Under the pieces are notes generated by a model. The model saw only the letters and a list, made by a program, of their open reading frames with translations. It made no database searches and was not told the origin of the DNA. Made by a program: the position numbers and the translations under genes. From Thiocapsa roseilacustris (GTDB taxonomy: Bacteria; Pseudomonadota; Gammaproteobacteria; Chromatiales; Chromatiaceae), in contig NZ_JBBWVE010000005.1 of assembly GCF_041903755.1 (NCBI RefSeq), positions 124,001-188,000 on the forward strand: 64,000 nt of DNA, read 5' to 3'. Shown piece by piece: positions 1 to 7,705 of the stretch; the stretch's first letter is position 1, and every line of letters starts with the position of its first letter.

Positions 1-145
1 AGTGCCACGCCAGCTCCTGTCCGCGCTCGCCGACCATCCTTTTGAAGGCATTCAGATGGGCATCGACACGCGTGCCCTTGAGGATCTCGTCGCCGATGAC
101 GATGAGGCCGAAGGCCGTCGGGGGGCAGCTCGGAGATGCGGACAT
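1..145 (-). CDS. CinA/MoaB-like molybdopterin-binding domain protein (5' part; runs off the window)
   Basis: The first 48 codons of a minus-strand gene read from the ATG at 145 to the window edge. After about ten residues they give FGLIVIGDEILKGTR and then a region around HLNAFKRMV and GQELAWH. This is the N-terminal glycine/acidic loop of the MoCF_biosynth fold (MoaB/MogA/CinA N-domain), which binds molybdopterin or a related nucleotide. The fold assignment is confident. The exact role (CinA-like nucleotide-repair enzyme or a stand-alone molybdopterin-binding protein) cannot be decided because the C-terminal part is missing. It faces away from the neighbouring two-component genes. Its closeness to a molybdoenzyme locus is suggestive but could be chance. 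Confidence 0.72.
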   Translation of the reverse strand, partial: MSASPSCPPTAFGLIVIGDEILKGTRVDAHLNAFKRMVGERGQELAWH

Positions 146-188
146 GGGGGATGGGCCCTTAGGTTGTCGACGCTTCGGCTCATCGTAG

Positions 189-509
189 CATTCCAGGCCA
201 ACCCTCGGGCACTCGCTCGGGGACAGCGGCGGTCTCAAGGCGGGGGACAGCAATACCGCCCTTACCGATCGCGCCAACACACATCCGGACGGTTTTTCCC
301 TCCTCGAGTACGCATGGAAGACCCTGTTCCCACACAGCCTGGCGGGGTTCGGCGCCGGGCTTGCCTCCAACGTCTTCGGCATCGCCAAGCAGGACATGTT
401 TTTCGCGACCGCCTTTCGGGGCATGACCCCGCCGCAGGCGGAAACGACCCTGGACGCGCTGTGCTCCTATGCCTATGACCTGCGGTACTCGGAGACCGAG
501 AGCTTGTAG
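189..509 (+). other. Open frame without a clear start, possible gene remnant
   Basis: A 106-codon open frame ends at TAG 507-509 and overlaps the 3' end of the convergent response regulator by about 37 bp. The reading GFSLLEYAWKTLFPHS followed by SNVFGIAKQDMFF and RGMTPPQ looks protein-like rather than like an antisense shadow. There is no ATG before 396 and no obvious ribosome binding site. I do not recognise the family. It may be the 3' remnant of a lost gene or simply an open frame. Confidence 0.22.
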
Positions 510-1840
510 CGCTGGATCAGCCGGTAGATGTTGCGCTCGCTCACACCCAGCACCTCCGCCACCTTGGCCCGGTGCCCACTCTGCTTGGCGAGCTGCAGGC
601 GCAGGTACTCGGCCTCCAGCTGGTCCAGGGTCGGCTCGTGCTCAAAGCTCAGGGTCACCTTGACGCTGTTCTCTTCGTTGCCCGCACCGAAAGCCAGGTG
701 CTCCGTGCGGATGCTGCTGCTGTCCCGGGAGAGGATGATCGCCCGCTCGACCACGTTGCGTAGCTCACGAACATTGCCTGGCCAATCGTAGGCGGTGAGC
801 CGGCGGATTGTCTCGGACGCCAGGGACTTATTGATGCGCTTGGAGAAATTGTGGTTCTGGATGAAGTGGGTGGCGAGATAGGGGATGTCGTCGCGCCGAG
901 ACCTCAGCGGCGGGACCTCGACCACGAAGGTGCTGAGCCGGTAGTAGAGGTCGGACCGGAAGCCGCCTTGACGGCTCATAGCGGCGAGGTCCCGGTTGGT
1001 GGCGGCCACCACGCGGATGTTGGCTTGAAGGTCCTTGGTGCCGCCCAGGCGACGGAACACGCCGGTCTCCAGGACGCGCAGCAGCTTGGCCTGGATGGCG
1101 GGCTCGATCTCGCCGATCTCGTCCAGGAACAGGGTGCCCCCCTCGGCCCCCTCGATCAGGCCACGCTTCTGGCGGTCGGCGCCGGTGAAGGCGCCGCGCT
1201 CGTGGCCGAACAGCTCAGACTCGAAAAGCTTCTCCTGCAGGGTGCAGCAGTCCACTGCCACGAAGTTGCGCCCGGCCCGCTCGCTCGCCTCGTGCACCGC
1301 CCGGGCCACCAGCTCCTTGCCCGAGCCGCTCTCCCCCTGGATCAACACGTTGATGTTGCTCGGACCGACCGCGGCGATGGTCTCCTTGACCCGGAGCAGG
1401 GCCGCGCTCACGCCGATCATGAAGCTCGTCGCCCCCTCTTTGGCCTGGAGGCGGCGCCGGCAGAACTGGTGGTCGCGGCGCAGCGCCGTGTGCTCCAGGG
1501 CACGTTGCACCACCAGGGACAGTTCCTCAGGGCTTGCGGGTTTCAACAGATACTCAAAGGCCCCGGCCTTCATGGCGGCGACGGCGCTGCGCACCGAGCC
1601 GAAGGCGGTCAGCAGGATCACCGGCTGGTGCTTGACGATGTCTCCCAGGCGATCGAGGGTGTCGCCGTCCGGTAGGCGCATATCGGTGATGATGAGGTGG
1701 GGCTCGTGGCGTGCCAGGTATTGGTCCGCTTCGCGCCAGGTCCCAACATTGGTGACCTCGTGGCCCTGGCTGGCGAGTTGGTGGACGATCATGCGCCCGA
1801 GCACGGCGTCGTCCTCGATGATGAGAATATGCGCACTCAT
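473..1840 (-). CDS. Sigma54-dependent response regulator (NtrC family)
   Basis: A 455-aa transcriptional activator. Residues 1-120 form a receiver domain with acidic residues 9-11, phosphoacceptor Asp53 (ITDMRLP), Thr78 and Lys100. Residues about 140-370 form the AAA+ domain with Walker A GESGSGKE (168-175), an intact GAFTGA sigma54-contact loop (215-220) and Walker B GTLFLDE (234-240). The C-terminus carries a Fis-type helix-turn-helix around RAKVAEVLGVSERNIYRLI. It should activate sigma54 promoters when phosphorylated by the kinase encoded just upstream. The genes overlap by four bases (ATGA), so they are translationally coupled. Sigma54-like promoters upstream of the adjacent molybdoenzyme genes make these its likely targets, which is an inference. 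Confidence 0.95.
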   Translation of the reverse strand: MSAHILIIEDDAVLGRMIVHQLASQGHEVTNVGTWREADQYLARHEPHLIITDMRLPDGDTLDRLGDIVKHQPVILLTAFGSVRSAVAAMKAGAFEYLLKPASPEELSLVVQRALEHTALRRDHQFCRRRLQAKEGATSFMIGVSAALLRVKETIAAVGPSNINVLIQGESGSGKELVARAVHEASERAGRNFVAVDCCTLQEKLFESELFGHERGAFTGADRQKRGLIEGAEGGTLFLDEIGEIEPAIQAKLLRVLETGVFRRLGGTKDLQANIRVVAATNRDLAAMSRQGGFRSDLYYRLSTFVVEVPPLRSRRDDIPYLATHFIQNHNFSKRINKSLASETIRRLTAYDWPGNVRELRNVVERAIILSRDSSSIRTEHLAFGAGNEENSVKVTLSFEHEPTLDQLEAEYLRLQLAKQSGHRAKVAEVLGVSERNIYRLIQRYKLSVSEYRRS

Positions 1841-3699
1841 GGGCTTTCCCCCGGCTCCAGGTCAGCATCCGGGAAGGTGACGGTCACCCGGCATCCCCGT
1901 CCGAGCCCACTGTCGATAAGAATGGTACCGCCATGGCTTTCCACCAAGCTCTTGGTAATGGGCAGCCCCAATCCGGTGCCGGCGCTGCCGTCCGCACGAC
2001 GGCTGAAAAACGGCTCGAAGATGCGGGCCAGGTCACGGGCGTCGATCCCCACGCCGGTATCTTCGAACTCGATCACCACCGCGCCGTTGGCGCGGGTGAA
2101 GCGCACCATGAGCTCCCCCCCATCGGGCATCGCGTGACAGGCGTTCTGGGCCAGATTGAGCGCCATCATGCGGATCTCGCTGTCGGTGGCCAGCACACGC
2201 AGGGGCGTCGGCTGATCGGCCAGAAGGCGGATGCCGACCTTGCAGGATTCGGCCTCCCAGGCCAGCAGCGAAATCGTCTCGGCCACCACCCGGTCCACCT
2301 CCACCAGCTCCTGGACGGGCGATGGCGGCACGCTGAGGTGCAGGAGGCGTTCGGTCACTTGGCTGCACTTGACCACTTCTTGATCGACCAGCGTCAGGTA
2401 TTCGGTGAGCCGCTCACGGTTTGGCGGGGTCTCGGCGGCCGCGCATTCTGCCGCATTCAGGGCCAGACGCACGGACGATAGCGGGTTGTGGATCTCGTGG
2501 GCAACGCCCGCGGCGAGGCGGCCCAGCTCGGAAAGGCGCTGCTCGTGAGAGAAGCGCACCTCCTGCTCCAGATCGCGGATGGATTCCACCACCAAGAGCT
2601 CGTCGTGGCCCCCGCGGGCGATCCGCATGGGGGCGGCGTAGAGCTCCACGCCGAGCTTGCTTCCGTCGCTTCTGGTGTGTTGGTGGATGGTGCGCAGGGG
2701 AGTGCCGGTGCGGGAAATCTCCCGCACGGGGCACGTGATGAGGGTCGCTGCGCAGGGGGTCACCCGAGCATGCGTGGCGGCGTGGCACAGGGTGGGTGCA
2801 GGCGAGTCCAATGCCAGACCGAGCTGGTTGCGGTAAGTGGCGTTGGCGAGCACCACGCGGAAGTCCTGGCCGATGACCCGGATGCCGTCGGGGATAGCGT
2901 CGATCAACTGCTGGAGGAACCGCTCCTTCTCCTGGATGACCCGGATCTTTTCCTGCAGGGAGTCCGCCATGGCGTTGAAGCCCTCCCCGAGCGAGGCAAG
3001 CTCGTCCCCGTCGGCGAGCGTCGCCCGAGCGGACAGGTCGCCGCCGGCCAGGCGCGCGCTCACCGCCGTGAGCTGGCGCACCGGCTGCAGCACGAATCGG
3101 CCCATGAACCACCAGCCGCCGGCAAGGTTGAGCAGCACGATGAGGGCGCCGGCCCCCATCAACAGCAACGTCGTGGAGCGCGCTTGGGCGCCGATGACAT
3201 CTGCATCCAGGTCTACCAGAAGAAAACCGTTGATCGGCCGGTCGCTTGCGGCGCCGTGGCACTCCCGGCAGGCGTCCCGGTTGGGGACCGGGTTGATGCT
3301 GCGTACCAGCGGGCGCCCGTCCGGTGCGGTAATGAGCTCGGTCACCATGGAGTTCCAGGGACCCGGGCCGAGAGCCAGCTGTCTGCCCACGGATGCGGGA
3401 TCGGTGGCGACACGGATCAGGCCCCGGGTGGTGGCAATCATCGCCCCGTGGATCCCCGGCTGCTCCCCAAGCCGGGCAACGATGTGCTGGAGGCCGTCCA
3501 AGTCGCGCTTGAGCATGGCGTTCTCCAGGGAGATCTGGAGCAGGCGGGTGACCTGGACGTTGGCGTTTGTGCGCTCTCGGGCGATCTGATCCTGGTACAG
3601 GCCAACGAATAGCACCAGGAACACCAGGGAGCTGGCGACCAGTCCGGCGGCGGTGCCCAGGGCGAATTTTGTGTTGAGGCTATGAGCCGTTCTTCTCAT
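1837..3699 (-). CDS. Membrane sensor histidine kinase with a periplasmic CxxCH motif
   Basis: A 620-aa kinase. A transmembrane segment (about 16-38) is followed by a periplasmic region to about 175 containing CRECH at 144-148, a canonical c-type haem attachment site. A second membrane segment (about 177-200), a HAMP linker and a PAS domain (about 262-375) follow. The PAS domain carries a Cys/His-rich insert (C305, H306, C316, C323). The HisKA H-box is LAAGVAHEIHNPL with His401, and a complete HATPase has DTGVGID and GTGLGLPI boxes. The haem motif in the sensor portion suggests redox or gaseous ligand sensing in the periplasm, and the PAS cysteines could bind a metal. Both are inferences. The gene is transcribed away from the lipoprotein gene at 3941, across a shared control region. 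Confidence 0.93.
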   Translation of the reverse strand: MRRTAHSLNTKFALGTAAGLVASSLVFLVLFVGLYQDQIARERTNANVQVTRLLQISLENAMLKRDLDGLQHIVARLGEQPGIHGAMIATTRGLIRVATDPASVGRQLALGPGPWNSMVTELITAPDGRPLVRSINPVPNRDACRECHGAASDRPINGFLLVDLDADVIGAQARSTTLLLMGAGALIVLLNLAGGWWFMGRFVLQPVRQLTAVSARLAGGDLSARATLADGDELASLGEGFNAMADSLQEKIRVIQEKERFLQQLIDAIPDGIRVIGQDFRVVLANATYRNQLGLALDSPAPTLCHAATHARVTPCAATLITCPVREISRTGTPLRTIHQHTRSDGSKLGVELYAAPMRIARGGHDELLVVESIRDLEQEVRFSHEQRLSELGRLAAGVAHEIHNPLSSVRLALNAAECAAAETPPNRERLTEYLTLVDQEVVKCSQVTERLLHLSVPPSPVQELVEVDRVVAETISLLAWEAESCKVGIRLLADQPTPLRVLATDSEIRMMALNLAQNACHAMPDGGELMVRFTRANGAVVIEFEDTGVGIDARDLARIFEPFFSRRADGSAGTGLGLPITKSLVESHGGTILIDSGLGRGCRVTVTFPDADLEPGESP

Positions 3700-3782
3700 C
3701 GTCTTGTGGCTCCGTCCGCGGACGTGGGTATCTGCGAAATCTTATTACTGCCAACTGTATTGCATCAGGCTTGGATTTGTCC

Positions 3783-3795
3783 TGCCAACTTGTCA
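3783..3795. promoter_or_regulatory. Candidate activator site TGCC-N5-GTCA
   Basis: The 13-bp imperfect palindrome TGCCAACTTGTCA lies 79 bp upstream of the sigma54-like promoter at 3874, a usual distance for an enhancer-binding protein. A second partial copy beginning TGCCAACTGTA starts at 3749. Related TGAC-N5-GTCA palindromes occur at 4872 and 5031, upstream of another sigma54-like promoter. The site also lies between the divergent kinase and lipoprotein genes. Assignment to the local response regulator is inferred from position only. Confidence 0.35.
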
Positions 3796-3873
3796 GGCGC
3801 CAGGACCTCTTGGGGGCGGTCGCGGCCCTCAATCATCGAAGCTCTGCCAGGCAGGCGCCCCAACTCCGGGCCG

Positions 3874-3889
3874 GGGCATGGGCCTTGCA
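3874..3889 (+). promoter_or_regulatory. Sigma54-type promoter upstream of the lipoprotein gene
   Basis: GGGCATGGGCCTTGCA matches the -24/-12 consensus TGGCACGRNNNTTGCW at the GG and GC dinucleotides with the exact 10-bp gap between them. The expected start of transcription is near 3900, 40 bases before the ATG at 3941. A sigma54 activator is encoded 2 kb away on the other strand, which supports the call. Confidence 0.6.
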
Positions 3890-3940
3890 GGCCTGGGTCA
3901 ACGTCCCGCGGGGGCGCGCTCACCGAGATGCAGGAGACGC

Positions 3941-4711
3941 ATGAGAAAGCAGATTCCGTTACTGACTGCCGCCCTCGCCCTGGGGCTAACGGCGGCCTGC
4001 GGGGCTTCCCGAGGGGAAGACGCTGCGGGAGCTCTGAAGGCGGCGCTGGAGCAGGCGGGCTGGACGGCTCGATCCCTCCCTGACGGGGGCCTGGAAGTCG
4101 TCGTGCCCGCAGCGCCGGTTTCCACGCCGGATGAGGCCGCGGCGGCGGCCTCCGTGGCCGGGTCGGCGGCGCCAATCGCGAACTGGGAACGGCTGGGCGC
4201 GAGTGGCTGGCGGGTGGAGCGGAACGCGGACGGCTCCGTGCTGCTCTTCCCGCCCGCTGCGCCGGCCGCCGCTGCTGGTGCTGCGCAGGTCCCGACCTCG
4301 GAGGGACCGGCGCAGGCGCCACCCGGCGAGGTCGGCTTGATGGGGCTTGCGGGCCCGTTGGAGGCGCGGGGCTGGCGCGTTGGGCGGGGCGAAGATGGCT
4401 CGCTTCTGCTCTATCCCCGGGTTGATGATCCGGCGGCGCCAACGAAGCGGCCGGTCGAGGCGTGCCCCGGCGAGGTCGTTACCCTGGTCCGGGAGGGCGG
4501 GATCTCCCTGCCCGTCGACGGCCCGGACGAGGCGAGGGTCATCGCCGCGTCCTGGCTCGCCGGGGTGGATGGCCCCGAGGCCCTGGTCGGCCGTATCCGT
4601 CAGGTTAATCGGATGTTCTTGGTGAGCATCGTCACGACCGCACCGCCGCACAGGCTGCTGCATCAGATTGGCGTCAACAGCAGGACCGGGCGGGTGATCG
4701 TCCTGTTCTGA
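3941..4711 (+). CDS. Exported lipoprotein with three GW-x-V-(x)n-DG-(x)n-P motif repeats
   Basis: A 256-aa protein. The ATG at 3941 is preferred because it starts a short basic stretch, a hydrophobic helix and a lipobox (LTAAC), giving an N-terminal signal peptide with lipidation at Cys. The body has three repeats of about 20 residues: QAGWTARSLPDGGLEVVVP, SGWRVERNADGSVLLFPP and RGWRVGRGEDGSLLLYPR. Ala/Pro-rich linkers separate them. The C-terminal about 90 residues form a separate region (ACPGEVVTLVREGG onward) that I do not recognise. The repeats match the 16-residue motif found in the Met-triplet proteins and in the dihaem cytochrome of the second locus. A role as an envelope scaffold or partner of the molybdoenzyme is inferred from context. 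The function is unknown. Confidence 0.8.
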   Translation: MRKQIPLLTAALALGLTAACGASRGEDAAGALKAALEQAGWTARSLPDGGLEVVVPAAPVSTPDEAAAAASVAGSAAPIANWERLGASGWRVERNADGSVLLFPPAAPAAAAGAAQVPTSEGPAQAPPGEVGLMGLAGPLEARGWRVGRGEDGSLLLYPRVDDPAAPTKRPVEACPGEVVTLVREGGISLPVDGPDEARVIAASWLAGVDGPEALVGRIRQVNRMFLVSIVTTAPPHRLLHQIGVNSRTGRVIVLF

Positions 4712-4871
4712 GTCATTCTCCTCGCCGAGCGCGATGGGCCCGCGGGGTCAGCGCTGCTCTCTGCGTTTGCGCTTACTTGACCGCCGTCGGCCCGGATTCG
4801 CGGGCCGGTGGACCGCAGCCTCCCTTCTCCAACTCAGTCGCCCGGCACAGGTCGGCTCCGTCCCGCAGCCC

Positions 4872-5043
4872 TGACAGACAGTCAGGTTCCCTGTCTCACT
4901 CCGACTGATCCCCGGCGGGGTGCCGGCAGGATCTAGTAAGGCATTGATCTAAAGATAGAAGTTGCCAGCTTGTGCCCGTTTCTCAGGCATCCCTCCGACG
5001 CCCAAATGCCGACGCACCGCGTGAGTTGAGTGACAAATCGTCA
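4872..5043. promoter_or_regulatory. Cluster of candidate activator sites (TGAC-N5-GTCA)
   Basis: TGACAGACAGTCA (4872-4884) and TGACAAATCGTCA (5031-5043) are perfect palindromes with the same 5-bp spacer. TGCCAGCTTGTGC (4973-4985) resembles the site at 3783. The nearest lies 88 bp before the sigma54-like promoter at 5131, as expected for an NtrC-family activator. Binding by the regulator encoded at 473-1840 is an inference. Confidence 0.4.
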
Positions 5044-5130
5044 GGCGGCGCCGGGGCGGGTCGCATCTCGGGCCGGGTCGCCATAACAAAAGTAACTGAT
5101 TTTAATGAGAAAATTCCATTCTTTGGCGCC

Positions 5131-5146
5131 TGGCATTCTGTTTGCT
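5131..5146 (+). promoter_or_regulatory. Sigma54-type promoter upstream of the secreted-protein/Met-triplet genes
   Basis: TGGCATTCTGTTTGCT matches TGGCA(N)7TTGCW, with GG and GC at exact -24/-12 spacing. The predicted start is near 5157, giving a leader of about 165 bases before the ATG at 5323. It is the best sigma54 match in the window and probably drives the run from 5323 through the cytochrome and molybdoenzyme genes. Confidence 0.7.
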
Positions 5147-5322
5147 GAATAGGCCGCAACCGACCGCTAACGACCCGGAACCGAACTAGCGGCGCGGACG
5201 ACTGACGGGCCGCTGGAGGGCGGATGCTACCTGAGCCGCCTGGATAGAGCGGCCGGCCATCCTCCGCCTGGGCTCCCGGTTCCCGATCGGCTGCATGCCC
5301 ACAGCCACACGAGGACGAGGAG

Positions 5323-5625
5323 ATGACTAGCAGACTGTTGACGCTTCTCGGACTAGCCGCCGCGTGTGGCGGCTGGTCCGGCTCTTTGCTCGCCGAGGGC
5401 GGCCAGCCCATCGCCGGCCTGCAACCATCCCAGCGCCCGGAGGGCGCGCCCGTGATCCGCGAGGTACAACGGGAGCCCGATTGGTATACCCGAGCGCTCA
5501 CCGGGATCAGCCAGCCCTACCCGGCCAGCCTGCGGTTCCTTGAGGACCAGGGCAACTGGTACACCCCCTTCAACCGGCCCGGCATGACCGGCCGTTACGA
5601 CATCCGTGGCTGGCACGAGCAGTGA
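5323..5625 (+). CDS. Small exported protein of unknown function
   Basis: A 100-aa protein opening with MTSRLLTLLGLAAACGGW, a hydrophobic signal that could end in a lipobox-like AAAC or be cleaved later near LLAEG. The ATG follows a purine-rich ribosome binding site (GAGGACGAGGAG). The mature part is rich in aromatics, Arg and Pro. It ends with GNWYTPFNRPGMTGRYDIRGW, whose TGRYDI resembles the opening of the shared G-x-(Y/F)-x-(V/I) motif. It is the first gene after the sigma54-like promoter at 5131. I do not recognise a family; a periplasmic accessory role is only contextual. Confidence 0.62.
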   Translation: MTSRLLTLLGLAAACGGWSGSLLAEGGQPIAGLQPSQRPEGAPVIREVQREPDWYTRALTGISQPYPASLRFLEDQGNWYTPFNRPGMTGRYDIRGWHEQ

Positions 5626-5818
5626 CGGGCGAGTCCCCTCAGGGAGTCTGCCTGTCGAGGAGACGGGAGAAGGAACGACCGCAGGCCCCGGCCGCCTGTC
5701 GCCGGGGAGATGAGGTCCGGCCGAGCGCGGTGAGCGCGCAGGTCCGGGCACAATCCGGGAGGCCGCAGGGGAGAGGCGTCCGGGTCCTTCGAGAAATCAC
5801 CAATTGAGATGAGATTAT

Positions 5819-6802
5819 ATGAATAATACACTGACAAGGTTAAAGAAAGCCGCCGTCTCTACCGTGGTCGGGCTGGCCCTGGCCGGTAGTGCGACAGCGG
5901 CTTACAGTATGGGCGGCATGTCGGGCATGGGCGGCATGGGCGGCATGTCGGGGATGTCCGGCATGGGAGGCATGGGCGGCATGTCGGGGATGTCCGGCAT
6001 GGGAGGCATGAGCGGCATGTCGGGGATGTCCGGCATGGGAGGCATGAGCGGCATGTCCGGCTACTTCCAGATCACGCCTGACGGGCAGATCTTCTTCTAT
6101 CCCGCCGGGATGAGCGGGATGTCCGGCATGGGCGGGATGTCCGGCATGGGTGGCATGTCCGGGATGTCCGGCATGGGTGGGATGTCCGGCATGGGCGGCA
6201 TGTCCGGGATGTCCGGCATGGGTGGGATGTCCGGCATGGGCGGCATGTCCGGCATGGGCGGCATGTCCGGCATGGGCGGCATGTCCGGCATGGGCGGCAT
6301 GTCGGGGATGTCCGGCATGGACGGTATGTCCGGCATGGGCGGATGGGTCTGGATGCCTTCACGTATGTTCGGCATGGACGGTATGTCCGGGATGGGCGGT
6401 ATGTCCGGGATGAGCGGCATGGGCGGCATGTCGGGGATGTCCGGCATGAGCGGCATGGGCGGGATGTCCGGCATGAGCGGCATGGGTGGGATGTCCGGCA
6501 TGAGTGGAATGGGTGGGATGTCCGGCATGAGCGGAATGGGTGGGATGTCCGGCATGGGCGGGATGAGCGGCATGTCCGGCTATTTCCAGATCACGCCTGA
6601 AGGCCAGATCTTCTTCTACCCGGCGGGTATGAGCGGCATGGGCGGCATGTCGGGGATGTCCGGCATGGGCGGCATGTCGGGGATGTCCGGCATGGGAGGC
6701 ATGGGCGGCATGTCGGGGATGTCCGGCATGGGAGGCATGGGCGGCATGTCGGGGATGTCCGGCATGGGCGGCATGTCCGGCTGGACGCCTCCCGCTCAAT
6801 AA
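5819..6802 (+). CDS. Exported Met-Ser/Gly-Gly triplet-repeat protein (large)
   Basis: A 327-aa protein with a signal peptide (about 1-28, ending SATAAYS). The remainder is almost wholly triplets Met-(Ser/Gly/Asp)-Gly: 83 of them in four blocks of 17, 26, 23 and 17. The blocks are separated by the 16-residue motif YFQITPDGQIFFYPAG, by WVWMPSRMFG and by a second motif copy with E for D. It ends WTPPAQ. Methionine makes up 86 of 327 residues. In a polyglycine-II-like or similar three-fold helix every Met would fall on one face. MxxM spacing is also the spacing of Cu(I)-binding Met motifs. Neither structure nor ligand is shown. Possible roles are soft-metal binding, a sulfur-globule-type coat, or a methionine-sulfoxide reservoir. 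It lies just upstream of the pentahaem cytochrome gene. Confidence 0.85.
   Translation: MNNTLTRLKKAAVSTVVGLALAGSATAAYSMGGMSGMGGMGGMSGMSGMGGMGGMSGMSGMGGMSGMSGMSGMGGMSGMSGYFQITPDGQIFFYPAGMSGMSGMGGMSGMGGMSGMSGMGGMSGMGGMSGMSGMGGMSGMGGMSGMGGMSGMGGMSGMGGMSGMSGMDGMSGMGGWVWMPSRMFGMDGMSGMGGMSGMSGMGGMSGMSGMSGMGGMSGMSGMGGMSGMSGMGGMSGMSGMGGMSGMGGMSGMSGYFQITPEGQIFFYPAGMSGMGGMSGMSGMGGMSGMSGMGGMGGMSGMSGMGGMGGMSGMSGMGGMSGWTPPAQ
5909..6781 (+). repeat. Nine-base tandem repeat array encoding Met-(Ser/Gly)-Gly
   Basis: The coding DNA is an imperfect 9-bp repeat (ATG plus Ser or Gly codon plus GGC). It has higher-order 18- and 27-bp units and is interrupted three times by non-repeat codons. Such an array should be prone to slippage, always in frame when whole units are gained or lost. 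Open frames on the opposite strand within it are artefacts of the repeat. Confidence 0.9.
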
Positions 6803-6829
6803 AAACCCTTGGAGCGGCGACCGCCGCAT

Positions 6830-6854
6830 CAGCACAGGGACGTGCTGGCTTTTT
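6830..6854 (+). terminator. Short hairpin with T-run between the Met-triplet and cytochrome genes
   Basis: CAGCAC (6830-6835) pairs with GTGCTG (6842-6847), with GC and five T residues after the stem. The stem is short, so it would act as a leaky terminator or RNA end-stabiliser. It would allow the Met-triplet transcript to exceed that of the downstream enzyme genes. This is inferred from sequence. Confidence 0.45.
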
Positions 6855-6895
6855 CCCGTCGGGGCCTTGCACCCGACCGTAGAGGATCCGTCCCG

Positions 6896-7705
6896 ATGAA
6901 GAGAGCGAGTCTGTTGACCCTGATCGTACTGGTCTGGGGTACGGGTCACGCCGAGTCCGCTGACCCCAACGGGGCGGGCTACGATGCGGCCCGCTGGGAC
7001 CCCATTCACTTCAAACCCGCCATTCTCGAGGCGACCGACGAACAGTGCCTCGCCTGCCACCGTGAAGTGCTCGAGAGTCGCGTCCGCGAGGCGTCCCCCG
7101 CAGGGCTAACGGCGGACCATGCCCTGGCCTGGTACCAGACCCTGGACACCTATCAGGGAGATCAGGAGACCTTCCACCGCCGTCACCTGGTGACCGACTT
7201 TGCGACGCAGGTCATGAGCCTCAAGTGCAACACCTGTCATCTGGGCAACGACCCCCGCGAGGAGACCGCCATGTCCCACGCCGGCGGTGACCCCACACTG
7301 ATCCAGCGCAAGCACGTGGAGCCGGAGGTGTGCCTCATGTGTCACGGCGGCTTCCCCTACCAGATCATGGCGGTACCGGGTCCCTGGGCCGAGTACGGCG
7401 CCGCCTTCCAGGACAACTGCCTGCTGTGCCATGCGATTTTCCGCACCAACCGGCACCGGGTGAACTATCTCAAGGCCGATGCCATCGAGGCGCTTGCCAA
7501 AGAGAATAAGGACGGATGCTTCGGCTGCCACGGCGGTCGCTCTTGGTACCGGATCAGCTTCCCCTATCCGCGCAACCCCTGGCCGGGCATGGCCGAGGCG
7601 GTGCCCGACTGGGCGAAGGGGCGTCCGACCGAATCCGAAGCCCGCTTCCTGGTCGGGGTGGAAGCTACCCCGGCGGCGGACAACGTGCAGGGTAACAAGC
7701 CATGA
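6896..7705 (+). CDS. Periplasmic pentahaem cytochrome c (locus 1)
   Basis: A 269-aa protein starting at ATG 6896, which begins the signal peptide MKRASLLTLIVLVWGTGHA. There are five CxxCH sites: C51LACH, C111NTCH, C146LMCH, C175LLCH and C208FGCH. Additional His residues could serve as distal ligands. Transport by Sec and haem attachment in the periplasm follow from the signal and motifs. The stop overlaps the ATG of the molybdoenzyme gene (ATGA), as in the second locus, so the two are co-translated. The cytochrome is the likely electron carrier to or from the enzyme in place of a membrane anchor subunit. It closely resembles the cytochrome at 31183 over its whole length. It matches no named pentahaem family that I can confirm. 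Confidence 0.92.
   Translation: MKRASLLTLIVLVWGTGHAESADPNGAGYDAARWDPIHFKPAILEATDEQCLACHREVLESRVREASPAGLTADHALAWYQTLDTYQGDQETFHRRHLVTDFATQVMSLKCNTCHLGNDPREETAMSHAGGDPTLIQRKHVEPEVCLMCHGGFPYQIMAVPGPWAEYGAAFQDNCLLCHAIFRTNRHRVNYLKADAIEALAKENKDGCFGCHGGRSWYRISFPYPRNPWPGMAEAVPDWAKGRPTESEARFLVGVEATPAADNVQGNKP

Larger units (their letters stand above)
4712..5322. other. 611-bp control region without a gene
   Basis: No convincing coding sequence. The stretch holds perfect TGAC-N5-GTCA palindromes at 4872-4884 and 5031-5043, a degenerate copy at 4973-4985 and the sigma54-like promoter at 5131-5146. Around 5085-5130 it is markedly richer in A and T than its surroundings, as expected just upstream of a promoter. 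A long untranslated leader (about 5157-5322) precedes the small secreted protein gene. Confidence 0.55.

Noticed and set aside
6097..6573. Repetitive Pro/Met/Ile frame (MPPMPDIPDMPP) on the minus strand
   Set aside because: It is the reverse reading of the Met-triplet repeat. It has no signal peptide, start context or non-repeat domain.
5909..6781. Tandem repeats considered as a CRISPR array or non-coding satellite
   Set aside because: The unit is 9 bp and strictly in frame with a signal-peptide-bearing protein. There are no unique spacers of equal length and no cas genes.
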